A DNA stretch of 64,000 nucleotides from the NCBI GenBank assembly GCA_905478925.1, contig CAJQKQ010000037.1, positions 53,046 to 117,045 of the forward strand, in the 5' to 3' direction. The translations under genes were made by a program, and so were the position numbers. Of this stretch, positions 8,742-17,307 are shown piece after piece. The stretch is from an uncultured Verrucomicrobiales bacterium (GTDB lineage Bacteria > Verrucomicrobiota > Verrucomicrobiia > Verrucomicrobiales > Akkermansiaceae). The first letter of the stretch is position 1. Each line of letters starts with the position of its first letter. Under the pieces are notes generated by a model. That model did no database searches and had not been told where the DNA came from. It worked only from the letters and a program-made list of their open reading frames with translations.

Positions 8742-11387
8742 GTGCCGACTTTGACGATGCCTGATCATCCACCCGCCAGCCGAAACGTGATTCCTGCCAG
8801 CCTGCAGAAGCAGTTGGAGGATTTCCGTCGCCTCCTTTGGCGGCGAAAGGTGATGGAAGCGGTCGCAGCCGGACTGATCGGATTGTTGGTTTCGTTCCTG
8901 CTGATTTTCGGGTTGGATAGGATCTGGCAAACACCCGGTTGGGTGCGGTTGCTGGTTCTGCTCGGCGGCATTTCGCTGTTCGCCGGGTTTGCGCCTTATT
9001 GGTTGCATCGCTGGGTCTGGGGACACAGGCATGAGGGGCAGCTTGCACGACTCATCGCACGAAAATTTCCGGGTCTTGGTGACCGCCTTCTCGGTGTCAT
9101 CGAGCTGCAAATGCAGGACGAGGCGGGCGATTCGCTCTCCCCGAGGCTACGGGCTGCGGCGATGGAAGTGGTCGCTGCGGAAACCGGGAAAAGGGATCTC
9201 GATACCGCGCTGCCGAGCCCGAGGCACAGAAAATGGGGTTTGGCTGCGATCCTTCTGATGGGGCTGGTAGCAACGGCTTTTCTGGCGACCCCCAAGGCGG
9301 GTCTCAATGCGCTAGAGCGCTGGCTAATGCCGTTTTCCGATACGGAGAGATACACGTTCACCCAGCTTGATTCCCCGGTCGGATATCTTGCGGTGCCCTA
9401 TGGCGAGGCATTCGGAGTTCGCCTCAAGCTTTCGAAAAACTCAGAGCAGAGGCCTAGCTCTGCGCAGGGTCGATATGGGCTTCAGCCGGAGGTCAACGCG
9501 AGGCTCGAGGAGGAAATCTATGACTTCCGCTTTCCCGGTCAGCAGGAGGCGGGAACAGTGGTGTTCCGGATCGGCGATCTGAAGCACCTGCTCAAAGTCG
9601 AACCGAAGCAGCGTCCCAGCGTGAACGGGGCGAAGGCGATTGTCACCTATCCCAAATATATGGGCATCCCGAAAAGGGAGGTTGATCTGACGTCAGGTGA
9701 ACTGAGCCTGGTTGAGGGTAGCTCGATTGTTTTTGAGCTGGATATGAGCCGTCCCGTGCGCTCCGGCGCATACGGTCCCGGGCGGGCATACGGAGAGGCG
9801 GCTCCCGACGCAGTGTTCGAGCCTATGTCCGGGGTTCTCGATATCGTTGGAAATAAGGCGCAGACGGGGAAGATCCATGTCGGTGCTGTCCCGTTCGAGA
9901 TCCCGTTCTCGTGGATTGATGAGTTTGGGCTGATAGGCGGATCCGATTTCAGGCTGAGGGTCGATGCCGTGAAGGACGCTCCACCGGTCGCATACACCCA
10001 GGGTCTTGAGCGCCAGAAGGCGATTCTCCCCGAAGAGGCACTGGATTTCGAGATTCTCTGCGAGGATGATTTCGGGCTCAAGCAAGCCGGTATCGAGTGG
10101 GAAAGCCTTGGGACGGCAGCAGATCAACAGCCGGGGACGAAGGGCGAGCTTGTCCTGGCAGAAGGCAATCCCGAGCAGCGAAGGATCATGAAGCCGGTGG
10201 TGTTTTCGCCAGCCGCATTTGGGATGGGGCCGCAGAGGATCCTTTTGCGGGCGTTTTCCGAGGACTACTTTCCGGGACGCGGGCGGGTATACTCAGAGCC
10301 TATCATGATCTACATTCTCAGCCGGGAGGAGCACGCGCAACTGCTCAAGAGCCAGTTCGATAGGACGATCAGCGAGTTGGAAGACCTTGCCCGGAAAGAA
10401 CTGAACCTCCTCGATGAGAACCAGCGCCTTGAGCGGATGGCAGGGGAGGAGCTTCAGAAGGATGAGAACCGGAAGCGTCTCGAGGAGCAGGAACTGGCGG
10501 AAAGCCAGAACTCCGAGAAGATGAAGGAGCTCACCGAAAAAATGGAGGAAGTGATGAAGGGCGCGACACGCAACGGTGAGATCGACAAGGAGACGCTTAA
10601 GAAGATGGCGGAGGCCATGAAGTCGATGCAGGAGCTTTCCGACAAGGATATCCCGGAAGTCCGCGACAAGTTGGCTGAAGCCAAGGAGAAATCGAACACC
10701 CAGGAAAAGGCCAAGGAGGACGTCGCAGAGGCTGTTGAAAAGCAGAAGAAGGTGGTTGAGAAGATGAAGAAGGCGATCGAGCAGGCGAATGACGCGAACA
10801 AGCGTTTCGAGGCCAGCACCTTCGTGAGCCGTCTCAAGAAGGCCGCCTCGGAACAGCAGGGGATCGCAGGAACCCTGATCGAAGGTTTTTCAAAGATGCT
10901 TGGGATAAGGGCGAAAGAGATCGATCCAAGCGACCAGATCAGGCTTTCCGATACCGAGCGGCAACAGATGGTAACAGCTGCGGATGTGCGCTGGATCCAG
11001 GAGGATCTCGGGCACTACTTTGCTCGGACCGAAAAGGAATCCTTCAAATCCATCCTCGATCAGATGCGTGATTCCCAGATCGATATAGGGCTGGAGGAGA
11101 TAAGAGCCAAGCTCCAGAAAAACCACTCCTATACGGCCACCGAGGATGCCGATAAATGGGCTAAAAAACTCGCTGAATGGGCGGCTATCCTTGGGGGTGA
11201 GCTAGACAAGGAAAACGGCGGAGGTGGTGGTGAAGGCGACGGCGGTCCAAGCCCTGAGGATGAAGATTTCGAATTTATGCTGCGAGTCATGAAAATGATC
11301 CAGACTCAACAGGACCTCAGAGCACGGACACGCGTGCTCGAACAGCTTAAACGGGATGCTGGTGCATCCGGACAATCCAGCGAATGA
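8742..11387 (+). CDS. large membrane-anchored coiled-coil protein (DUF4175-like)
   Basis: The GTG at 8742 (or the ATG at 8757) starts an 881-residue protein. Two membrane helices lie near residues 38-60 and 66-88 and a third near 166-186. A long probably extracytoplasmic region with beta-sandwich character follows. Residues about 530-700 are a charged heptad-type coiled coil rich in Glu, Lys and Met, and the tail has a Gly-rich linker (ENGGGGGEGDGGP). The architecture resembles DUF4175-type proteins of Gram-negative and PVC bacteria. It is the first gene of the coupled operon; its stop overlaps the next start by four bases. It is probably a scaffold between membrane and periplasm; the function is unknown. 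Confidence 0.75.
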   Translation: MPTLTMPDHPPASRNVIPASLQKQLEDFRRLLWRRKVMEAVAAGLIGLLVSFLLIFGLDRIWQTPGWVRLLVLLGGISLFAGFAPYWLHRWVWGHRHEGQLARLIARKFPGLGDRLLGVIELQMQDEAGDSLSPRLRAAAMEVVAAETGKRDLDTALPSPRHRKWGLAAILLMGLVATAFLATPKAGLNALERWLMPFSDTERYTFTQLDSPVGYLAVPYGEAFGVRLKLSKNSEQRPSSAQGRYGLQPEVNARLEEEIYDFRFPGQQEAGTVVFRIGDLKHLLKVEPKQRPSVNGAKAIVTYPKYMGIPKREVDLTSGELSLVEGSSIVFELDMSRPVRSGAYGPGRAYGEAAPDAVFEPMSGVLDIVGNKAQTGKIHVGAVPFEIPFSWIDEFGLIGGSDFRLRVDAVKDAPPVAYTQGLERQKAILPEEALDFEILCEDDFGLKQAGIEWESLGTAADQQPGTKGELVLAEGNPEQRRIMKPVVFSPAAFGMGPQRILLRAFSEDYFPGRGRVYSEPIMIYILSREEHAQLLKSQFDRTISELEDLARKELNLLDENQRLERMAGEELQKDENRKRLEEQELAESQNSEKMKELTEKMEEVMKGATRNGEIDKETLKKMAEAMKSMQELSDKDIPEVRDKLAEAKEKSNTQEKAKEDVAEAVEKQKKVVEKMKKAIEQANDANKRFEASTFVSRLKKAASEQQGIAGTLIEGFSKMLGIRAKEIDPSDQIRLSDTERQQMVTAADVRWIQEDLGHYFARTEKESFKSILDQMRDSQIDIGLEEIRAKLQKNHSYTATEDADKWAKKLAEWAAILGGELDKENGGGGGEGDGGPSPEDEDFEFMLRVMKMIQTQQDLRARTRVLEQLKRDAGASGQSSE

Positions 11388-12025
11388 AATTATTTCTACA
11401 CATATCACTGATCACCGCGGCCTTGGCTGTGCCGACTCTCCAAGCGGATGACGGCGAGGATCGCATGGAAGCGATGGATCGCCATTCCCGCGGTTCCGAA
11501 AAGCTCGCCGATGAGCAGGACGAGCTTTCCGCTGATGTCCAGCAGCTCGTGATCGAGCAGACCGCGCCGAAGGTGATCGAGTTATTGACCGATGTGGAGG
11601 GGATCATGGACGAGACGACCGATTATCTCGTCGAGGCGGATACAGGAGGAGTGACGATCGCCGCGCAGACGGAGATTATCGAGAAGATCCACGAGGCCGC
11701 CAAGGCGAAGCAGAAGAAGAGTGGTTCCGGCGAGGCCGGAGGCGCAATGATGGACATGATGGAGCGCATGATGGGCAAAGGTAAAGGCGAGGAAGAAGGC
11801 GAGGGAGAGGGTGAAGGGAAAGGTAAGGGAGCAGGCAACAAGGGCGGCGAAGGCCAGACCGGTGAATCGGATGCGGCGAACTTGAGCGAAGCAGGCAGCG
11901 CCGGAAACAAGCTCGACGAGCGCACCGTGCCGAAGGCTGCGGGACAGGCCGGGAAATCACTACCGGGCGAGTTCCAGAAAGCGCTGGATGCTTACAACAG
12001 GGGGCTCGAGGGGATCAGTAAATAG
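11384..12025 (+). CDS. small secreted acidic low-complexity protein
   Basis: The ATG overlaps the previous stop (ATGA), indicating translational coupling. A signal peptide (residues 1-21, ending LQADD) is followed by an acidic helical region, then a Lys/Gly/Glu repeat segment (GKGKGEEEGEGEGEGKGKG) and a short helix ending EFQKALDAYNRGLEGISK. There is no catalytic motif. The composition suggests a flexible periplasmic partner of the coiled-coil protein encoded just upstream. I do not recognise the family. Confidence 0.75.
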   Translation: MKLFLHISLITAALAVPTLQADDGEDRMEAMDRHSRGSEKLADEQDELSADVQQLVIEQTAPKVIELLTDVEGIMDETTDYLVEADTGGVTIAAQTEIIEKIHEAAKAKQKKSGSGEAGGAMMDMMERMMGKGKGEEEGEGEGEGKGKGAGNKGGEGQTGESDAANLSEAGSAGNKLDERTVPKAAGQAGKSLPGEFQKALDAYNRGLEGISK

Positions 12026-12026
12026 A

Positions 12027-13013
12027 ATGAAGCGTTTTGTTATCATTTTTCATTTCGTGGGCTTGCTTGCTTCGGCAAGCGGCCAGGGTCTGCTTAATAG
12101 GCAGGACGACACGATTCCCGCACAGGTTGACATCATCTATGAGCGCGGGCTCCGCTACCTTTCGGAGAAGCAGAACGAGGACGGCTCGTGGAATGACACA
12201 GCAGGCCGAGAGCCCGGGGTCGTCGGCCTATGTGTCGCGGCATTCCTTGCGCACGGGGAGGATCCCAAGAACGGGCCCCATGCGAAGGTGATCAGTAGGG
12301 GCGTTGAATACATCATTTCGAAGCAGAACTCCACCAACGGATACATCGGCTCGAGCATGTACAATCATGCCTTTGCTACCAAGGCACTCGCCGAGTCATA
12401 CGGAGTGGTTGACAACCCGAAGCTTGCCAACGCGCTCAAGGAGGCGATTGAGCTCATTGTCAGTTCCCAGAAGCGGAATCGGTTCGGTGCCTGGCGCTAC
12501 ACCCCTGAAAGCCGTGATGCCGACACCACGGTTACCGGATGCCAGCTCGTCAGTCTCTTTGCAGCAAGGAATGCCGGGATGGCGGTTCCGGATGAAGTTT
12601 TCAAAAAAGGGCTTTCCTATCTGGCCAGCTGCAGGGGTAGCGACGGAGCCTATGGCTACACCTCCTCTGCAGGCGGCAAGCCTACGCTTACTGCGATCGG
12701 ATCGCTCTGCCTTTCGCTCGCAAAGGAAAAGGACTCGAAAGGCTACGCAGCGAGCTTAGCATACCTGAAGAAGAACCTCGATTACCGCGAGCGCTACTAT
12801 CCGTATTATTACGAATACTATATGTCCCAAGCGCTTTTCCACGCCGATGATGACGTCTGGGCAGACTGGAACGGCCGTAATATTCGGTATCTGGGGACGA
12901 TCCAATCTCCCGACGGCTCCTTTCCCGGGAACCAAGGGCAGGCTTTTAGCACCTCCGGTGCGCTTTTGTCACTCGCCTTGAACTACCGCTATCTGCCAAT
13001 CTACGAAAAATGA
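12027..13013 (+). CDS. secreted alpha/alpha-toroid protein (prenyltransferase/squalene-cyclase repeat type)
   Basis: The ATG at 12027, one base after the previous stop, gives a signal peptide (MKRFVIIFHFVGLLASASG). The mature protein consists of repeated helical pairs with the QxxDGSW-like signature of squalene-cyclase/prenyltransferase toroids: KQNEDGSWNDTAG, SSQKRNRFGAWRYTP, SCRGSDGAYGYTS and IQSPDGSFPGNQG. The DxDD proton-donor motif of true terpene cyclases is not present, so it may be a binding toroid and not a cyclase. In PVC bacteria such proteins often accompany envelope or ATPase-linked gene clusters. Its stop overlaps the next start. Confidence 0.8.
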   Translation: MKRFVIIFHFVGLLASASGQGLLNRQDDTIPAQVDIIYERGLRYLSEKQNEDGSWNDTAGREPGVVGLCVAAFLAHGEDPKNGPHAKVISRGVEYIISKQNSTNGYIGSSMYNHAFATKALAESYGVVDNPKLANALKEAIELIVSSQKRNRFGAWRYTPESRDADTTVTGCQLVSLFAARNAGMAVPDEVFKKGLSYLASCRGSDGAYGYTSSAGGKPTLTAIGSLCLSLAKEKDSKGYAASLAYLKKNLDYRERYYPYYYEYYMSQALFHADDDVWADWNGRNIRYLGTIQSPDGSFPGNQGQAFSTSGALLSLALNYRYLPIYEK

Positions 13014-14500
13014 GACGGAACCCACTAATAGTTCTCCTGCTAGCAACCTGCTGCAACGGAGTAGAATTGAAGGACGACCTTCTGAGCTTTGTGAATGGCG
13101 ATCAGCTGCACGGGCACCTGGCGGGGATCGCTGCTGATTCCTCGCTTCTCTGGAGCCGCGACGATGTCAGCGGGGAATTAAAGTTCAAGTCGTCCGACAT
13201 CAGGCGTGTGGTGTTGCGCGGTGGGGATCCTCTGAAGTCGCTTGGCAAGCTCTCGCATATCGGCACGATGAACGGCGACCGCATCCCCGGAAACATCCGC
13301 GAACTCGACGACAAGCGGGTGGTCATCGAAACGGAATTTGGAGGTATGCTCGAATTCCCCCGGAACCAGGTTGGGCTTCTCGCCCCGAGCCCGCTTGGGG
13401 GCAGGGTTCTTTACCATGGCTCTTTCGATCCGAACGAATGGAGTATGATCGACATCGAACACCCCGATGGGATCCCGGCACCGGTCGAAGACGTCAAGAA
13501 AAACGATGCCATCCCGCAGTGGAAGCACTCTGGCTCCTCGTGGTATTGGCAGAACGAGAAGACGGGAACGGCACTTGCACGTAAAAGCGGCTTGCCGGAT
13601 CGTGCGATCCTGCAGTTCGAGATCGCATGGAAGAAGCGCCTCTCACTGGCTGTCGGATTCCACGCAAATTTCAAGAATCCCGAAGTCGCCGAGAAGGGTG
13701 ATAAAAAGCGCGTCGCCGTTGTTAACGGAGCAAAATCGGTATCACTTCCGAAAATCTTCGGTGAGAGTTATGCACTACATCTGTATTCAAACTACGTGAT
13801 GCTCTACCGTGCCTCGTTTGACGACACTGGCAGACCACTGTTGGATCGGGTGCAAGCGACGAACAGCAACCTTCGCCTCGGCGATGCCGGCAAGGCCTCC
13901 GTGGAAATTCGCTGCAACCGCCTTTCCGGAGAGATTATCCTGTTTGTGGACGGTGAGTTCGTGGCCCAATGGAGCGAACTGGACGGTGCGCTGGGCGACG
14001 CTGATGGGTATGCCGGGAAAGGGAATGGTTTCGGTTTTGTAGCTCAGACGGAAAATTCTTCCGTCCGGATCTCGGATATCGTGGTGGCTGAGTGGAACGG
14101 GATGCCTGACTCCGCACGGAGCATGCAGGTAGACGACGCGGATATCGTCCTGCTTGCCAATGGCACCGACCGCTTTTCTGGAAAAATTACAGGGCTCCAC
14201 GACGGCTTACTCAAGTTGGAGGGACGGTTCGGGGACTTCGAGTTTCCGATTGCGGAGATCGCCGAAGTCCGTTTTGCGAAATCCGGGCTTGCGAAAGTGG
14301 AGGAGAATTCCTCGGACGAGGTGAGAATTCGGTTCCATCCGCTGGGCAGAATCAGCGGGCTGCCTTTGGAGGGGGACGGGCGCACCCTGCGCATGCGCAA
14401 TCCATCGGCCGGCGAGATCGATGTCGGGCTGGACTCCGCTGTGATGCTGGAGTTTCGCGAAACGGGAAGCTTCCTTGACGATTGGAATGATGAATTTTGA
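13010..14500 (+). CDS. secreted NGD-repeat/LamG-like protein, paralog 1
   Basis: The ATG overlaps the previous stop by four bases. A signal peptide ends near CCNGVEL. The protein has a beta-rich NGDxxxG module at the N-terminus (FVNGDQLHGHLAG), a central lectin/laminin-G-like sandwich (RVLYHGSFDPNEWS to EIILFVDGEFVAQW), and another NG-type module after it (LLANGTDRFSGKITG). The two genes downstream encode the same layout. The sandwich resembles domains that bind sugars in PVC secreted proteins (DUF1080-like), but no catalytic residues are evident. It is probably periplasmic or surface-located. Confidence 0.75.
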   Translation: MRRNPLIVLLLATCCNGVELKDDLLSFVNGDQLHGHLAGIAADSSLLWSRDDVSGELKFKSSDIRRVVLRGGDPLKSLGKLSHIGTMNGDRIPGNIRELDDKRVVIETEFGGMLEFPRNQVGLLAPSPLGGRVLYHGSFDPNEWSMIDIEHPDGIPAPVEDVKKNDAIPQWKHSGSSWYWQNEKTGTALARKSGLPDRAILQFEIAWKKRLSLAVGFHANFKNPEVAEKGDKKRVAVVNGAKSVSLPKIFGESYALHLYSNYVMLYRASFDDTGRPLLDRVQATNSNLRLGDAGKASVEIRCNRLSGEIILFVDGEFVAQWSELDGALGDADGYAGKGNGFGFVAQTENSSVRISDIVVAEWNGMPDSARSMQVDDADIVLLANGTDRFSGKITGLHDGLLKLEGRFGDFEFPIAEIAEVRFAKSGLAKVEENSSDEVRIRFHPLGRISGLPLEGDGRTLRMRNPSAGEIDVGLDSAVMLEFRETGSFLDDWNDEF

Positions 14501-15830
14501 CTCCATTCGGTTGGCCGCATTGGCTTTGAGCATGGCGTCTTCCTTGACGGCGGCGGAGGTATCGCTGCGGGGTGATGGTAGGCTGACGGGCGAGGTGACG
14601 GCGATGGACGGAGAGGGAACCATCGAACTGGTATCACCATTTTCCGAAAAGCCTCTTCTGATCAAGGGTGAGGAGGCGATCAGGGTTGATTTCGGCAATG
14701 CCGACGATACTGCGTTTGTCTCGGATCAAAGGGTCGAACTCATCAATGGCGATGTGCTGCCTGTGAAGGTTATCTCGCTGGCCGATGGATTACTCAACGT
14801 AGCGTCGACGGATCTCGGTGAGATTTCGATCCCACGGGCGATGATCTCATCGATCCAGCTCGGGCTCTATCCGGAGCGGGTTGTCTACACAGGGGCAAAG
14901 AATTTCAAGGGTTGGAAGCGTGACAAGGGCGGCTCCGAGAGCTGGACCATAGAGGATGGCGAATTTTTGGCACGTGGCCAGGGCTCCCTGTCCAGGGACG
15001 TCGGACTTCCGGAAAAGTTCATCCTCAGGTTTACGGTGGCATGGAACAACTATCCGAACTTTCAGTTCCAGTTTGGCGAGTCCAAGCGGAAGGAAAGTGC
15101 GAAACCTGACAGGTATTTCCTGCAGCTGATTGGTGCCGGCCTGGGGATTTACCGCACGTCACCGGACAAATCGGGTGATGTCCCGATCGTCCTCATGAAC
15201 CGCTCCTCGGGAAGCATGCGGAACAGCCGCATGGAGATCGAAATTCGGGTGGATCGTTCCCGCAGCCAGATCCAGCTATATGTGGATGGCGAGATGGAGG
15301 GCCGTTACACGGATCCGGTTCAGGGTGTTCCATCGGGAACCGGAATTTCCTTGGTCAGCCGTGCACCCCGGGAAAGCGGGCTGAGGGTCGGGGGCATACA
15401 GGTGCTGGAATGGGATGACAGGAGCGACAGGCATCGCACCGAAGAGCGGGGTGACGGCAAGTCAGATTCCCTTATCGGACGCTACGGTGAACGCCTCGGC
15501 GGAAAGCTCACCGGAATACGCAGAGACGGGGAGACATCGGTTTACCTTTTCAAGAGTGATTTCCAGAAGGAAGTCCTCGAACTTGCCGATCAGGAGGTGT
15601 CGACGGTGTTCATCGGCGGAGAAGCTGCCACTGCGGAAAAACGGAGCACTGGAGGCTTCACTCTTGGTTTGCGTGGGCGTGGGGAGATGCAGGTTTCCTC
15701 GTGTATTTTCGGTTCCGATCAGGTCACCACGGAGCATCCACTGCTCGGTTCGGTTGAGATCGACCGCAGCGGTATCACTTCCCTCCAACGCCGCAAGAGC
15801 CGCCGTGCAAAACCTGTGAAAAGCCGATGA
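14487..15830 (+). CDS. secreted NGD-repeat/LamG-like protein, paralog 2
   Basis: Two adjacent in-frame ATGs (14487 and 14490) lie inside the end of paralog 1; either gives a signal peptide ending ASSLTAAEV. It shares the paralog layout: GDGRLTGEVTA and LINGDVLPVKV modules, a sandwich opening RVVYTGAKNFKGWK and closing QIQLYVDGEMEGRY, then a C-terminal beta module and a basic tail (RRKSRRAKPVKSR). The basic tail differs from its siblings and may contact an acidic partner such as the small acidic protein of this operon; that is inference only. Confidence 0.75.
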   Translation: MMNFDSIRLAALALSMASSLTAAEVSLRGDGRLTGEVTAMDGEGTIELVSPFSEKPLLIKGEEAIRVDFGNADDTAFVSDQRVELINGDVLPVKVISLADGLLNVASTDLGEISIPRAMISSIQLGLYPERVVYTGAKNFKGWKRDKGGSESWTIEDGEFLARGQGSLSRDVGLPEKFILRFTVAWNNYPNFQFQFGESKRKESAKPDRYFLQLIGAGLGIYRTSPDKSGDVPIVLMNRSSGSMRNSRMEIEIRVDRSRSQIQLYVDGEMEGRYTDPVQGVPSGTGISLVSRAPRESGLRVGGIQVLEWDDRSDRHRTEERGDGKSDSLIGRYGERLGGKLTGIRRDGETSVYLFKSDFQKEVLELADQEVSTVFIGGEAATAEKRSTGGFTLGLRGRGEMQVSSCIFGSDQVTTEHPLLGSVEIDRSGITSLQRRKSRRAKPVKSR

Positions 15831-17227
15831 GAATTCGAATTCCTTACCTCCTGCTAGTTCTTAGCTCATTCGGCATGGCCGAGGATGACACGGCTGTCGT
15901 GCGATTCTCAAACGGCGACCAGCTTACCGGAGAAGTGCTTGCCCTTTCGGGCGACCTGCTTTCCTGGCAGTCGCAGATACTCAAGGAACCGTCCGATTTT
16001 GAACTCGGGCACATCGTGGATCTCAATATGTCTCCCGGAGACGACGATGCCGAGCTCCCTCCCGGCGCTGCCCACAAGGCCGTCCTTGAGATGTACAACG
16101 GCGATCTGATCGAAGGCCAGCTCTCCGGGCTGAGCGATGACGATATACAGCTCAGGACTTCGTATGCCGGTGAACTTACGGTCAGGCGGGTGAACGTAAA
16201 ATCTGTTAAGATTTCCCGCACTTCTGATTATTTTTACCGTGGGCCGAACAGCATTGAGGAATGGACTGTTACGAAGGGTAATTCCTCATGGCAGTTCCGT
16301 GGCGGTGCGCTGCACTCGAAATCCCCGGGTGGAATCGCACGTGAGGTCGGGTTTCCCGACGAGTGCGTAATATCTTTCGACGCCGCATGGCGCGGCTCTT
16401 TCCGCCCGAAGGTTATTTTCTTTTCCGATGACATCTCCAGCGATAGCCCGGATGCGGGATACGAAATGGTTTTCCAGGGAAATTCCGTCCACGTAAAGAA
16501 GTGCGGAACGAACAATTGGCTGGGGCATTCGACGAATGCGGGCAGCCTGCGCGAGAACGAGAAGGCGCGTATTGAGATCAAGGCCAGCAGGAAGACCGGG
16601 AAGATTCTCCTCTACGTGGATGGGGAGATCATTGACGTGTGGGAGGATGGGGATATCGACGCGGAAAAGCTCGGGAACGGGCTGCATATCATTTCTCAGG
16701 ATAGCTCTCCGCTGCGCATCTCGAACATCGCGGTCACGAGTTGGGACGGCTATTATGAGGATGTTCCGAATCGTCAGGCAGGATTTCGAGGGCGCGTTTT
16801 CCGGGGTGGATTCCAAGGTCAAGAGGAGGCAGAGGACGACAAGGAATCCAAGAATAAATTGCCCGCTGGACGCATGGTTCTTCTTAATGGCGACAATATC
16901 GAAGGCGAGGTTCTCAAGATCGAAGGCGAGGATATCACCCTGAAGACTCCCTTCACCGAGGTTATCTTTCCGATCGCAAGGCTTAAGAATATCGTCCTTT
17001 CGCCGACGGAAATGGAAACACCCAGGCGATACAAGGGTGACGTTCGGGCGACGCTCGCGGATGGATCGCGACTCGTGTTTCGCTTCGACGGGGTGGATGG
17101 CGATAAGTTGGTTGGCTTTAGCCAGCACTTTGGCGAGGCGCGCTTTAGCAAGGACGCGTTCCGGCGCATCGAGTTCAATATCTACAATGAGGCCATGGAG
17201 GCGATGCGTCTCCGGGATGATTGGTGA
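15827..17227 (+). CDS. secreted NGD-repeat/LamG-like protein, paralog 3
   Basis: The start overlaps the previous stop (ATGA). A signal peptide ends near SSFGMAED. It is the clearest member of the trio, with three NGD modules (FSNGDQLTGEVLA, MYNGDLIEGQLSG, LLNGDNIEGEVLK) around a sandwich that opens DYFYRGPNSIEEWT and closes KILLYVDGEIIDVW. The repeated NGDxxxG signature suggests copies of a small beta domain, perhaps a ligand or peptidoglycan contact. It is the last gene of the operon, and an 80-base gap follows. Confidence 0.75.
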   Translation: MRIRIPYLLLVLSSFGMAEDDTAVVRFSNGDQLTGEVLALSGDLLSWQSQILKEPSDFELGHIVDLNMSPGDDDAELPPGAAHKAVLEMYNGDLIEGQLSGLSDDDIQLRTSYAGELTVRRVNVKSVKISRTSDYFYRGPNSIEEWTVTKGNSSWQFRGGALHSKSPGGIAREVGFPDECVISFDAAWRGSFRPKVIFFSDDISSDSPDAGYEMVFQGNSVHVKKCGTNNWLGHSTNAGSLRENEKARIEIKASRKTGKILLYVDGEIIDVWEDGDIDAEKLGNGLHIISQDSSPLRISNIAVTSWDGYYEDVPNRQAGFRGRVFRGGFQGQEEAEDDKESKNKLPAGRMVLLNGDNIEGEVLKIEGEDITLKTPFTEVIFPIARLKNIVLSPTEMETPRRYKGDVRATLADGSRLVFRFDGVDGDKLVGFSQHFGEARFSKDAFRRIEFNIYNEAMEAMRLRDDW

Positions 17228-17307
17228 TTTTGGTGTCTTCTTTGGCAGCAATGAATTGTAGCCAGGGCTGGACGTGGAGGAAATGGTGATGTTGGATCCC
17301 CGGAACT

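Noticed and set aside
12027..13013. Toroid protein as an active squalene-hopene cyclase
   Set aside because: The DxDD proton-donor motif is missing, the protein is half the size of true cyclases, and it has a signal peptide.
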